In this document: piece after piece, positions 16,561-24,687 of the stretch
How positions within the stretch are numbered: the stretch's first letter is position 1
Layout of the letters: each line of letters starts with the position of its first letter
Assembly: GCA_020073485.1 (NCBI GenBank)
Contig: JAIQFB010000017.1
Location: forward strand, 41,641-105,640
Length of the DNA: 64,000 nt
Source of the DNA: Terriglobia bacterium
Lineage (GTDB): Bacteria; Acidobacteriota; Terriglobia; Acidiferrales; UBA7541
Reading direction: 5' to 3'
Program-made: the position numbers and the translations under genes
The notes under the pieces: generated by a model
What the model was told of the DNA's origin: nothing
What the model saw: only the letters and a program-made list of their open reading frames with translations
The model's database searches: none

Positions 16561-17625
16561 GTGCCCGTGGAACTGCTCGGAAAATCGGCGGAGGAACTGC
16601 GCGATTTCGTCGTCTCGCTCGGCGAGAAGCCGTATCGCGGCCCGCAGATTTATCACGCCCTCTACAAGGAACGGCGATTTGAATTCGCCGCGATGACGAA
16701 TCTTCCTGCGGCCCTGCGAGAGCGGCTCGCGCAAGAAGCGCGCATCACGCTGCCGCGCATCCTGCGCCGGTTTCAGTCCGTGGACGGTTCCATCCGGTAT
16801 CTATTTTCGATTGGAAGCGAAGGCGCAAAACCCGCGCAGATCGAAGCGGTCTTCATGCCGCGCGACGGCCGCCAGACGATTTGCATTTCCACCCAAGCCG
16901 GCTGCGCCATCGATTGCCACTTCTGCCTCACCGCGCAACTGGGCCTGATTCGCAATCTCACGGCCGGAGAAATCGTGGGGCAAGTGCTGGTTGCGCTGGA
17001 GGAAAATCGCGAGCACCTTGCGCCGCAGACCAACGTGGTGCTGATGGGCCAGGGCGAGCCGTTGCTCAACTATGACGCGACGATGGCCGCCGTGCGTATC
17101 CTGCTCGATCCCAAGGCCGTCGGCCTCGGCCCGCGCCACGTCACGCTCTCAACCAGCGGCATCGTTCCCGGCATCGAGCGGCTGGGGCAGGAAAAAATCC
17201 GTCCCAGCCTGGCCATTTCGCTCAATGCATCGAGTGATGAGCAGCGCGACGCGCTCATGCCCATCAACCGCAAGTATCCGCTCGCTGTGCTGCTCGAGGC
17301 CTGCCGGAAATATCCCCTGCGCCCGCGCGAATATTTCACGTTTGAGTACGTTCTGCTGGGCGGACTGAACGATACGCCGGAAGATGCTCGCCGCGTCGTG
17401 CGCCTGCTCGCGCACATCCGCGCCAAAGTGAATCTAATTCCGTGGAATCCGGGGAATTTGCCGTATCGCGCGCCCACCGAGGAAAGCATCGAGAAGTTTC
17501 AGGAGATTCTGGTGGAGAAAGGCGTTCCGTCATTTATACGTTACTCGCGAGGACAGGATGTGTTCGCCGCCTGCGGCCAGCTGGCGTCGATGGAATCCGC
17601 GGGTCCGCTTGTCTCTCTGCAATAA
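16561..17625 (+). CDS. rlmN: Dual-specificity 23S rRNA/tRNA adenine-C2 methyltransferase
   Basis: 354 residues, GTG start after GGGAGACCGCAA. Radical SAM enzyme that methylates C2 of A2503 in 23S rRNA and A37 in some tRNAs. The cluster motif CAIDCHFC (CxxxCxxC) is intact, followed by LTAGEIVGQV, GQGEPLLNYD and LSTSGIVPGI. The second catalytic cysteine is present in the C-terminal motif SRGQDVFAACGQL. Length and motif order match RlmN closely. Monocistronic, with a hairpin-rich gap upstream. Confidence 0.96.
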   Translation: MPVELLGKSAEELRDFVVSLGEKPYRGPQIYHALYKERRFEFAAMTNLPAALRERLAQEARITLPRILRRFQSVDGSIRYLFSIGSEGAKPAQIEAVFMPRDGRQTICISTQAGCAIDCHFCLTAQLGLIRNLTAGEIVGQVLVALEENREHLAPQTNVVLMGQGEPLLNYDATMAAVRILLDPKAVGLGPRHVTLSTSGIVPGIERLGQEKIRPSLAISLNASSDEQRDALMPINRKYPLAVLLEACRKYPLRPREYFTFEYVLLGGLNDTPEDARRVVRLLAHIRAKVNLIPWNPGNLPYRAPTEESIEKFQEILVEKGVPSFIRYSRGQDVFAACGQLASMESAGPLVSLQ

Positions 17626-17693
17626 AAGTAGCGTCGACTTCCGTGTGCGCTCCGCAGTTAAGGCGCACGACGAAAACCAACGGCAAAACCAAA

Positions 17694-17716
17694 CATGCTG
17701 AAGCCTGTTCTACTTT
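17694..17716. repeat. GCTGAAGCC-type repeat remnant
   Basis: ATGCTGAAGCCTGTTCTACTTTC matches one arm of the GGCTGAAGCC repeat family seen at 22590, 49368, 55377 and 56724. It overlaps the pgeF stop codon. Confidence 0.45.
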
Positions 17717-18675
17717 CCGCCGCGCACGCCAATCGCCGCCATCATCCGCCCGGTCTTCGCTCCTTCCTGGCGATAGCTGAACAGCAAATCCGGGCGGCAT
17801 GCCGTGCAAAGATCGCTCACGTCAATTTGCGATTCCGGTACTCCGGCGTCCGCCAATTGCCAGCGGTTTGCGGCACGCAAATCGAGTTGCACGCGCGGAG
17901 GCGGCGGCACGTGCCCCGGCGGCATCATCGTCAGCCACGGCAGCCAGAGCGGCTCTTCGCCGTGCGATAACTGCTCGAAAGGGCCGTCAAACCAGTCCGC
18001 CGCGGCGGGAAATTGCATCGCGAACGCCTGCGCGACTTCCGAGCCGACTTCATAGCAGCAGCGCCCGATCGCCGGGCCAATCGCCGCGACGACGTCTTGC
18101 GGCCGCGTCCCGAATTCCATGCGCATGCGCCCCAACGCCTTTACCGCGATGCGCGCCAGCGTCCCGCGCCATCCCGCATGAACCGCGGCCACGGCGCGGT
18201 GCCGTGTATCCGCCAAAAGGATCGGCACGCAGTCGGCCGTTTGGACACCGAGCAAGAGCCCCGGAACGCGCGCCGCCAGCGCATCTGCCCGCGGCGCCTC
18301 TTCCGCGGGCGTTGGCGGTGCGGACACCAAATGAATTACGTCGGAATGAAACTGTCGCAGCGCAACCAGCGGCATTTCGCGCGCCCGCAGCGCCGCCGAA
18401 AATGCCGCGCGATTCTTCTCCACGCGCGCCCGCTCGTCCCAATCCGTGAAACCCAGATTCAGCGCGGGTTTGCCATCCACCACGCTATCGCCCCCGGGCC
18501 GCGTGCTGAATCCGTGCACCAGCCAGCCTAGCTTCGCTAGCGCGCGGGACTCCACGATTTGCAACCCGCCCGCGCGGCGCACAGCCCAGCCGTGGCTTTC
18601 CTTCCGGACAGACGCGGAAGCGCCTCGGGGGGAAACCCCGCGCCTTGCCGTCCGGGTTTTCATCGCTCGAGCCAT
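17710..18675 (-). CDS. pgeF: Purine nucleoside phosphorylase-like / polyphenol oxidase family protein (YfiH, laccase domain)
   Basis: 321 residues, ATG at 18675 (a second ATG lies four codons in). Zinc/copper-site motifs of the YfiH/YlmD family are all visible: RQFHSD, QTADCVPILL, HAGWRGT and IGPAIGRCCYEVG. Family members are described as peptidoglycan-editing factors and as adenosine/purine nucleoside processing enzymes. The N-terminal ~35 residues are basic and extra relative to the family. It is divergent from acpS across a 141-base gap. Confidence 0.92.
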   Translation of the reverse strand: MARAMKTRTARRGVSPRGASASVRKESHGWAVRRAGGLQIVESRALAKLGWLVHGFSTRPGGDSVVDGKPALNLGFTDWDERARVEKNRAAFSAALRAREMPLVALRQFHSDVIHLVSAPPTPAEEAPRADALAARVPGLLLGVQTADCVPILLADTRHRAVAAVHAGWRGTLARIAVKALGRMRMEFGTRPQDVVAAIGPAIGRCCYEVGSEVAQAFAMQFPAAADWFDGPFEQLSHGEEPLWLPWLTMMPPGHVPPPPRVQLDLRAANRWQLADAGVPESQIDVSDLCTACRPDLLFSYRQEGAKTGRMMAAIGVRGGK

Positions 18676-18816
18676 TGGTACCGTGTGCCCTACTCACCAC
18701 TTTAGCGTAACGCGTCAGTTCCTGTCTCTACCGGGCGCGCAAGGTATACTTTCCAGGCGCGGTTTGCAGCTCTTTTTGCGTGTCTGGCAGGGCACCCCGA
18801 GAGAACCGGAGAGAAA

Positions 18817-19194
18817 ATGATCGTCGGCCTGGGCGTGGACATCACCGAAGTCAGCCGCATCGAAGCCGCCATCGCTCGCAGCGGAGCGTTATTCCTCAAG
18901 CGCATTTACACGCCCGCGGAGATCGCCTACTGCGAAAAGCACCGCAACCGCGCCGAGCGCTTCGCCGGCCGATTTGCCGCCAAGGAAGCCGCCATGAAAG
19001 CCCTCGGTACCGGATGGTCGCGCGGCGTGCGCTGGGTGGACATCGAAGTAGTCCGCGAACCCAGCGGCAAACCCACGCTGAAATTGTCCGGCGCGTCGCA
19101 GGAGATCGCCCGCGGCCTCGGCGTCAAGCATATCGCCCTCACGATTACTCACACCGGAAATACCGCTCTTGCACAGGTCATCTTTGAAACCTGA
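18817..19194 (+). CDS. acpS: Holo-[acyl-carrier-protein] synthase
   Basis: 125 residues, typical AcpS size, ATG preceded by GGAGAGAAA. Transfers the 4'-phosphopantetheine arm of CoA to acyl carrier protein, needed for fatty-acid synthesis. Mg-binding and catalytic motifs are GLGVDITEVSRIE near the N-terminus and ERFAGRFAAKEAAMKALG in the middle, and the C-terminal ITHTGNTALAQVI strand completes the trimer interface. Stands alone; divergent from pgeF. Confidence 0.96.
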   Translation: MIVGLGVDITEVSRIEAAIARSGALFLKRIYTPAEIAYCEKHRNRAERFAGRFAAKEAAMKALGTGWSRGVRWVDIEVVREPSGKPTLKLSGASQEIARGLGVKHIALTITHTGNTALAQVIFET

Positions 19195-19280
19195 GACCCC
19201 GCAAATATTTGCCACAGGGACACGGAGCTGGAATGAATTCAGGAATAAACTCTGGGGCTGTGCATCGATGATACCGTGGA

Positions 19281-19330
19281 TCTGTTTTCTCTGTGCCCTC
19301 TGTGATCTATAAGGCCTCTGTGTTAAGGAT
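19281..19330. repeat. CTCTGTG-type intergenic repeat
   Basis: TCTCTGTGCCCTCTGTG followed by CCTCTGTGTTAAGG, in the gap between acpS and mtaB. Same core as 255-325 and 63331-63350. Confidence 0.6.
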
Positions 19331-19351
19331 TTTAAGTTTCAGGTTCCAGCA

Positions 19352-20734
19352 CTAGGAAGCTGCACCCACAAGGGCATCGTCCTTCACGCCGCTGATTCGC
19401 GCATCGAGAAAATCGTTGGCCGGCCAGCGCCCCGCGACGCGCACATCCAGATAATTTCCTGAAATCGCGCGTGTCCACGGCCCGGCAGCATCTTCCCCGC
19501 TGCGATGCAGCGTGATCACACGCAGCGTTCGCCCGGCTTGCATTTTCAGAAACGCCGATTTCTTATCAGCGCCCAGGGCGCGCAGTTCGCGCGCCCTGCG
19601 GTTGATCAGCGCATCAGGGACTTGATCGCGCAGCTCCGCAGCGGCTGTCCCCGGCCGCGCCGAAAACGAAAACACATGCAGATACGTCAGCGGCAGACGC
19701 TCGATCAGCGCCAGCGTCGCGCGATGATCATCTTCGGTTTCCCCCGGAAATCCGGCGATCACGTCCGCACCGATGGCCGCATCCGGAAGCCACTCGCGCA
19801 CCAGCTCCGCGCGCCGCGCGTAGTGCTCGGCGCGATACCACCGGTGCATGGCCGCGAGCATGCGGTCCGAACCGGATTGCATCGGCATGTGGAAATGCCG
19901 CGCCATGCGATCGCTGGCCGCAAACAGCGCGATCAGGTCTTCGTTCACATCGATGGGCTCGATGGAGCTGACGCGCAGCCGTTCGATGGGCGTCTCGTCG
20001 AGAATGCACCGAAGCGTTTCACTCAATTCCGCGCGCGGTGAAAGATCGCGCCCGTAATTGCCCAGATCGATTCCACTCAGCACCACTTCGCCCGCGCCGC
20101 CGTCGCACAGTTTGCGGATTTCCTCGACCACCAGGTCCGGCGCAAGGCTCCGGCTGCGCCCGCGCACTTGCGGAATCACGCAGTAGGAGCACCGCTTGTC
20201 GCAACCGTCCTGAATTTTGAGCACCGGGCGCGTGTGCCCTGCTTCGCCGCCGAGGACCGGCGCGACCAGAAGTTCCCGCTGCTCCAGAATGTTGCCGGTG
20301 AGAATTTTTGCCATGCCTTGTTCGAGCGAAAGGAATTGGCCTCGAATCGCCGACAGAGGCACAAATTGCGGTGAATCGCCGTGCGGCGCGCGCGTGTTCA
20401 TCTCACCGATCAGGCGCGGGATTTCCGGCTTGTGCGAATTTCCCACCACCCAGGAAACGCCCGCGAGCGCGGCAAGTTCCTCGGGCGCGCGCTGCGCGTA
20501 GCAACCGGTCACCACGATTCGTGCCTTGGGATTTTCACGGTGAATCGCGTGAATCGCCTGGCGCGCCTGCATGTCCGCGGCTGCCGTCACCGTGCACGTA
20601 TTCACCACGACCACGTCGGCGGAATTCGCCTCCCGCGACACGCCGTAGCCGCGCTCGCGCAGTTGCCGCTCCAGAGCCGCCGCGTCGGCTTGCGTGGCCC
20701 GGCATCCGAATTGTTCGATGAAGAAAGTAGCCAT
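19352..20734 (-). CDS. mtaB: tRNA t6A37 methylthiotransferase
   Basis: 460 residues from ATG 20734; a TTG ten codons upstream is possible. Three N-terminal cluster cysteines lie in FGCRATQADAA, VNTCTVTAAAD and VTGCYAQRAPEE, and the radical SAM triad is in CDKRCSYCVIP. Together with VRGRSRS and the C-terminal TRAM-like strands this is the MiaB/MtaB family. FGCR at the first cysteine favours MtaB, which converts t6A37 to ms2t6A37, over MiaB or RimO. Convergent with acpS. Confidence 0.92.
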   Translation of the reverse strand: MATFFIEQFGCRATQADAAALERQLRERGYGVSREANSADVVVVNTCTVTAAADMQARQAIHAIHRENPKARIVVTGCYAQRAPEELAALAGVSWVVGNSHKPEIPRLIGEMNTRAPHGDSPQFVPLSAIRGQFLSLEQGMAKILTGNILEQRELLVAPVLGGEAGHTRPVLKIQDGCDKRCSYCVIPQVRGRSRSLAPDLVVEEIRKLCDGGAGEVVLSGIDLGNYGRDLSPRAELSETLRCILDETPIERLRVSSIEPIDVNEDLIALFAASDRMARHFHMPMQSGSDRMLAAMHRWYRAEHYARRAELVREWLPDAAIGADVIAGFPGETEDDHRATLALIERLPLTYLHVFSFSARPGTAAAELRDQVPDALINRRARELRALGADKKSAFLKMQAGRTLRVITLHRSGEDAAGPWTRAISGNYLDVRVAGRWPANDFLDARISGVKDDALVGAAS

Positions 20735-20855
20735 TCCCCGGCCTGAAATATTTCTCTGGTTCAAACAGCGCCAATCCAGCGCGCAACGCAGCGAAGATTA
20801 TAGCAGGGGAATCGGCTTCCCCTGATGCTGTGAGATGGCGATGCTTTCGGGCGTC

Positions 20856-20873
20856 CCAAGAGGCGCCTCTTGG
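20856..20873. repeat. Perfect 18-bp palindrome between mtaB and the TauE/SafE pair
   Basis: CCAAGAGGCGCCTCTTGG reads identically on both strands with no loop. It lies ~120 bases upstream of mtaB and ~90 bases upstream of the transporter pair in a divergent promoter region, so it could be an operator. Confidence 0.55.
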
Positions 20874-20961
20874 CAGGCGTCACGAAACCATCCACGAGAT
20901 CAGTTGCAGAAACCCATGCACCTGAACGAAGATAGCGCTTCTGCGTTGCCAAGGAGAGCGA

Positions 20962-21351
20962 GTGGCCTGGATCTATGCGCTGATCGGTGTGGGGGTCGGA
21001 ATCCTGGTTGGCTTCATGGGCGTTGGCGGCGGCGTGATTTTAATTCCTGCGCTGGTGTACGGAATGCACATGCAGCAGCACATCGCGCAGGGAACATCGT
21101 TGTTCCTGCAGCTGCCGCCGCTCGGCGTGGGAGCGCTGCTGATGTACTGGAAGCGGGGAAAAGTGGACTGGGTCGCGGGCGGGATCTGCGCCTTGGGTAT
21201 TCTGCTGGGCGGATATTTCGGCAGCGAGTTCGCCATCGGACTTTCGTCGAAGGCGCTGAGTGAATGGTTTGGCGTGTTCTTGATCGTCGCGGCAGTATTG
21301 TTGTGGCGTAAATCCAATCCACGGCCGGCCGCTGCGAAGGCAGCCGAATGA
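20962..21351 (+). CDS. Half-size TauE/SafE family transporter subunit 1
   Basis: 129 residues, GTG start with AAGGAG five bases upstream. Four hydrophobic segments and the repeat signature GFMGVGGGVILIPAL followed by QGTSLFLQLPP, the DUF81 half-repeat of TauE/SafE sulfite/sulfonate exporters. Normal family members are about 250 residues with two such repeats in one chain; this protein carries only one. Its stop overlaps the ATG of the next gene (ATGA), which encodes the second repeat. Likely an inner-membrane anion exporter assembled from two chains; substrate unknown. Confidence 0.85.
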   Translation: MAWIYALIGVGVGILVGFMGVGGGVILIPALVYGMHMQQHIAQGTSLFLQLPPLGVGALLMYWKRGKVDWVAGGICALGILLGGYFGSEFAIGLSSKALSEWFGVFLIVAAVLLWRKSNPRPAAAKAAE

Positions 21352-21728
21352 TATCTTACAAACGCTCCTTCTTCATTTTTCTGATGGCCTTCGGGGTCGG
21401 GCTGGCCAGCGGCTTGTTTGGCGTCGGAGGAGGAGTGTTCCTGGTGCCCATGCTGGTAGTGGTCTTCGGATACGATCAGCACACGGCGCAAGGCACCAGC
21501 CTGGTGGCCATGGTGCCGCCCACCGGATTGCTGGCCTTCCTCAACTACGCCGCCGCGGGCGAGGTCAATTGGACCGCCGGACTCTGGATCATGCCCGGGG
21601 TCTTCTTCGGCGCCATGGCCGGATCGCGCCTGGCAAACAGGCTTTCCGCGGAGGGTTTGCGCCGCGTGGTTGCCGTGCTGGTCTTCGCGATCGGTCTGTG
21701 GGAAGTTTCGGCCGTATTGCGAAAATGA
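21348..21728 (+). CDS. Half-size TauE/SafE family transporter subunit 2
   Basis: 126 residues, starting inside the previous stop codon (ATGA overlap), so translation is probably coupled. Shows the same repeat signature, GLFGVGGGVFLVPML and QGTSLVAMVPP, with four predicted membrane segments. It is similar to its neighbour in layout but diverged in sequence, as the two halves of a normal TauE/SafE protein are. The pair should work as a heterodimer, though homodimers cannot be excluded. Confidence 0.85.
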   Translation: MISYKRSFFIFLMAFGVGLASGLFGVGGGVFLVPMLVVVFGYDQHTAQGTSLVAMVPPTGLLAFLNYAAAGEVNWTAGLWIMPGVFFGAMAGSRLANRLSAEGLRRVVAVLVFAIGLWEVSAVLRK

Positions 21729-21798
21729 GAACGCCGATCCATTCCTGATTGTTTGCCGGTGCCGATTCGCGTATCTTGCCTAGCAGCAGACTTTTGCC

Positions 21799-22581
21799 AT
21801 GGTTGACATTCATTGCCACATACTTCCTGGGATGGACGACGGCGCGGATACGATGGAAACGTCGATTCAGATGGCGGAAATGGCCATCGCCGACGGAGTC
21901 ACCCACGTGGTGGGCACGCCGCACGCCAATTCCAACTTCAAATTCGATCCGGAATTGATCCGCCAGCGCCGCGACGAATTGCAGGCCGCCGTGGGCGACC
22001 GGCTGAAGCTGGCGACCGGCTGCGATTTTCATCTCAACTATGAGAACTTGCAGGACCTGCAAAACAATCCGCAGAAATATACGATCAACCAGAAAAACTA
22101 CCTGCTCGTGGAGTTCGCCGATTTCTCGATTCCGCCGTCCATGGACGGCACCATGCACCAGCTGCAGCTCATGGGGTTGTCGCCGATCATCACGCACCCC
22201 GAACGAAACGCGATGCTGCGCACCAAGCCCGAACGCATGTACCGCTGGCTGCATCAGGGCGCCTACGTGCAGATCACCGCGCAGTCCCTCACCGGGCGTT
22301 TCGGAAGCGCGGCGCAGCATAACGCCGAAAAATGGCTTGACGAGGACCGCGTCCACTTCGTCGCCAGCGACGCGCACAACCTGAAGAACCGCCCGCTGCA
22401 ACTGCGCGCCGCATACGACAAAGTCGCCGAGCGCCGCGGCGAGGAAATCGCGCAAGCCCTCTTCCACGACAATCCCCTGGCTGCATTCGAGGGCCGCCCT
22501 CTCCCCTACGAACCGGAACAGGCCGATCCGAACGCCAAGCCCATGAAATACCGCAAGCGCAAACGATTTATTTTTTTCTGA
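21799..22581 (+). CDS. PHP-domain tyrosine-protein phosphatase, CpsB/CapC (YwqE) type
   Basis: 260 residues. N-terminal metal site MVDIHCHILPGMDDGADTM, then GTPHAN, ATGCDFHLN, PIITHPERN and VASDAHN supply the His/Asp ligands of the manganese-dependent PHP fold. Relatives remove phosphate from BY-kinases that control capsule and exopolysaccharide export. No tyrosine kinase or polysaccharide gene is adjacent, so its target must be elsewhere or different. The very basic tail KYRKRKRFIFF is unusual. Downstream of the TauE/SafE pair by 70 bases. Confidence 0.9.
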   Translation: MVDIHCHILPGMDDGADTMETSIQMAEMAIADGVTHVVGTPHANSNFKFDPELIRQRRDELQAAVGDRLKLATGCDFHLNYENLQDLQNNPQKYTINQKNYLLVEFADFSIPPSMDGTMHQLQLMGLSPIITHPERNAMLRTKPERMYRWLHQGAYVQITAQSLTGRFGSAAQHNAEKWLDEDRVHFVASDAHNLKNRPLQLRAAYDKVAERRGEEIAQALFHDNPLAAFEGRPLPYEPEQADPNAKPMKYRKRKRFIFF

Positions 22582-22589
22582 GGGTTTTA

Positions 22590-22621
22590 GTAGGACAGGC
22601 TTCAGCCTGCCGCTTTCCTAC
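22590..22621. repeat. GTAGGACAGGCTTCAGCCTG hairpin
   Basis: CAGGCTTCAGCCTG palindrome enclosed by GTAGGA and TCCTAC, giving a nested hairpin between the convergent PHP and CBS-like genes. Similar cores occur at 49368, 55377 and 56724. It may serve as a shared transcript end. Confidence 0.6.
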
Positions 22622-22655
22622 CGAGGAAAGATAAACGCACCGGCACGGCCGCAGT

Positions 22656-24044
22656 TCACCGCTTCTGCTCCATCAGCCCCGCAATCGTCCCCATCAAATC
22701 GTACTTGGTAATAATCTCGAATTTCCCGCTCCCCATTTGCACGAACACGGCGGGCTCTTCGTGGCTCAGCAGGTACGTCAAGCGCTCAACAGGCGCTTCG
22801 CAGGGGACCGTTGGCAGCGCATCGCTCATCACTTCGCGGATCACCATCTTGCGGAGATCCTTGCCCTGCAGCGCGAGATTGAGGATCTGATCTTCGTAAA
22901 TCGCGCCGACGGGCGACTGATTTTCAAACACGGGCAACTGCGAAATATCCTGCGTCTGCATGGTATGCAGCGCGTGGAACACGGTCTGGTCCGGCCCCAC
23001 GACGATCAGATCGCGCACTTTTCCCGTCTTGTATTTTGCGCGGACCACGTCCTCGGCCGTAAGGGCCACTTCGGAATCCACGTATCCGCGCTCGCGCATC
23101 CATTCATCGCTGTACACTTTGCTGAGGTAGCGCATCCCCGTGTCGGGCAGGAACGCGACCACGAAGGACCCCTTCGGCAACCCTTTAGCCACACGCAAGG
23201 CACCCGAAACGCAGCCGCCACCCGAACCGCCCGTGAAAATTCCTTCCTGCTTCACCAGGCGCCGCGCCCAGATGAAGCATTCCTGGTCATTCACCTGTAC
23301 CACGTCGTCGAGAACCTTGAAGTTCATGGTCGAGGGGAAAATATCCTCGCCGATGCCTTCGACGACATAGGTCTTGGCCACACCCACTTTTCCCGTTTTC
23401 GCGTACTCGTAATACAGCGATCCGATGGGATCGACGCCGATTATCTTTACATCGGGATTTTTTTCTTTCAGGTAGCGGCCCACTCCACTGATGGTGCCGC
23501 CGGTGCCCATGCCGCAGACGAAATGCGTGATTTTCCCCTCGGAATCCTCCCAGATTTCCGGGCCAGTGGTCTGGTAATGCGCTTCCGGATTCATGGGATT
23601 TTCGTACTGATTCGGGTAAAACGAATTGGGAATATCGCGCGCGAGTTTTTTGGCCACCGAATAGTAGCTGCGCGGATCGTCGGGCTCGACCGCCGTCGGG
23701 CAGACGATCACTTCGGCTCCTAGTGCCTTCAGCAGGTCCACTTTTTCCTTCGATTGCTTGTCTGTGATGGTGAAAACGAGTTTGTAGCCGCGCACGGCGC
23801 CCACCAGCGCGAGGCCGATTCCGGTATTTCCCGAAGTCCCCTCGATGATCGTGCCGCCCGGCTTCAGCGCGCCGCGCTTCTCGGCTTCGTTAATCATCCA
23901 GATGCCGATGCGGTCCTTCACCGACCCGCCCGGATTCATGTAATCGGCTTTGACGTACACTTCGGCGTCGAATCCGGTGGTCAGCCGGTTCAGCCGCACC
24001 AGCGGCGTGTGTCCGACGGCTTCAAGAATATTGTTGCAGCGCAA
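22656..24044 (-). CDS. Cystathionine beta-synthase-like PLP enzyme with C-terminal CBS domain pair
   Basis: 462 residues from TTG 24044, chosen because AGGAG lies seven bases upstream and the protein then begins RCNNILEAVGHTPLVRL, the family start. The PLP lysine is in NPGGSVKDR, phosphate and substrate contacts in EGTSGNTGIGLA, and GTGGTISGVGRYLKE binds the cofactor phosphate. Residues ~330-460 form two CBS repeats that may bind adenosyl ligands. Likely condenses serine (or O-acetylserine) with homocysteine or sulfide; the CBS pair favours cystathionine beta-synthase. The PHP gene is convergent. Confidence 0.9.
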   Translation of the reverse strand: MRCNNILEAVGHTPLVRLNRLTTGFDAEVYVKADYMNPGGSVKDRIGIWMINEAEKRGALKPGGTIIEGTSGNTGIGLALVGAVRGYKLVFTITDKQSKEKVDLLKALGAEVIVCPTAVEPDDPRSYYSVAKKLARDIPNSFYPNQYENPMNPEAHYQTTGPEIWEDSEGKITHFVCGMGTGGTISGVGRYLKEKNPDVKIIGVDPIGSLYYEYAKTGKVGVAKTYVVEGIGEDIFPSTMNFKVLDDVVQVNDQECFIWARRLVKQEGIFTGGSGGGCVSGALRVAKGLPKGSFVVAFLPDTGMRYLSKVYSDEWMRERGYVDSEVALTAEDVVRAKYKTGKVRDLIVVGPDQTVFHALHTMQTQDISQLPVFENQSPVGAIYEDQILNLALQGKDLRKMVIREVMSDALPTVPCEAPVERLTYLLSHEEPAVFVQMGSGKFEIITKYDLMGTIAGLMEQKR

Positions 24045-24157
24045 GCGTAGGCTCCTGGTCCAGCGACTCAAGCTTACGGGCATTGCTCCGGCAAAGTCCA
24101 GTTTCCCGAAGCCGCCATGTTCGTGGGACAATAACCTCGAGAAATTGAGGAGGCGCG

Positions 24158-24601
24158 ATGAAATTGAAACGAACGAACATATCGACCGGAACGGCGTGGG
24201 AGCCCATCATCGGATACTCGCGCGCGGTGCGCGTCGGCGATACCGTCCACGTTTCAGGCACCACCGCGACCGGAGCGGACGGAAAACTGGTGGGCATGGG
24301 CGACGCCTACGCGCAAACGGTTCAAACCTTGCGGAACATCGAATCCGCATTGAAAAAAGCCGGCGCGCGCATGGAAGACGTGGTCCGCACGCGCATGTTC
24401 GTCGCCAACATCGCCGAATGGGAAAAGGTCGGCCGCGCCCACGGGGAATTTTTCGGAAAAATTCGCCCGGCCACGGCTATGGTGCAAGTCGGTGGCATGG
24501 TCTCCCCGGATATGCTGGTGGAAATTGAAGCCGAAGCAATCGTCACGCCCGCCGCAGCCTCAAAGCCGCGCGCCGCGAAACCCAAGCGCCGGAGGAAGTG
24601 A
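24158..24601 (+). CDS. Rid (YjgF/YER057c/UK114) family protein, non-RidA subgroup
   Basis: 147 residues, ATG preceded by GAGGAGG. Trimeric chorismate-mutase-like fold with [25 protein letters not shown] and the C-terminal VEIEAEAIV strand. In true RidA the substrate Arg lies in the PARS segment; here the aligned segment is RPATAMVQV, so that Arg is replaced by Thr and imine deaminase activity is not expected. The basic C-terminal tail ([12 protein letters not shown]) is an extra. It is divergent from the CBS-like gene, a PLP enzyme of the kind that generates reactive enamines, but the missing Arg argues against a RidA-type role. Confidence 0.88.
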   Translation: MKLKRTNISTGTAWEPIIGYSRAVRVGDTVHVSGTTATGADGKLVGMGDAYAQTVQTLRNIESALKKAGARMEDVVRTRMFVANIAEWEKVGRAHGEFFGKIRPATAMVQVGGMVSPDMLVEIEAEAIVTPAAASKPRAAKPKRRRK

Positions 24602-24607
24602 GAAAGT

Positions 24608-24647
24608 AGAGGCGCTTTTTCTTCATCCGCCGAGAAAAAGCGCCTCT
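24608..24647. terminator. 15-bp perfect inverted repeat between convergent genes
   Basis: AGAGGCGCTTTTTCT (24608-24622) and AGAAAAAGCGCCTCT (24633-24647) form a perfect stem with a 10-base loop. It lies between the convergent Rid and DUF4139 genes and carries T/A runs within the stem, so it is a likely bidirectional terminator. Confidence 0.7.
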
Positions 24648-24687
24648 CCACCGCGATTCACGCGGGTTTGACACCAGTCACCGCCCT

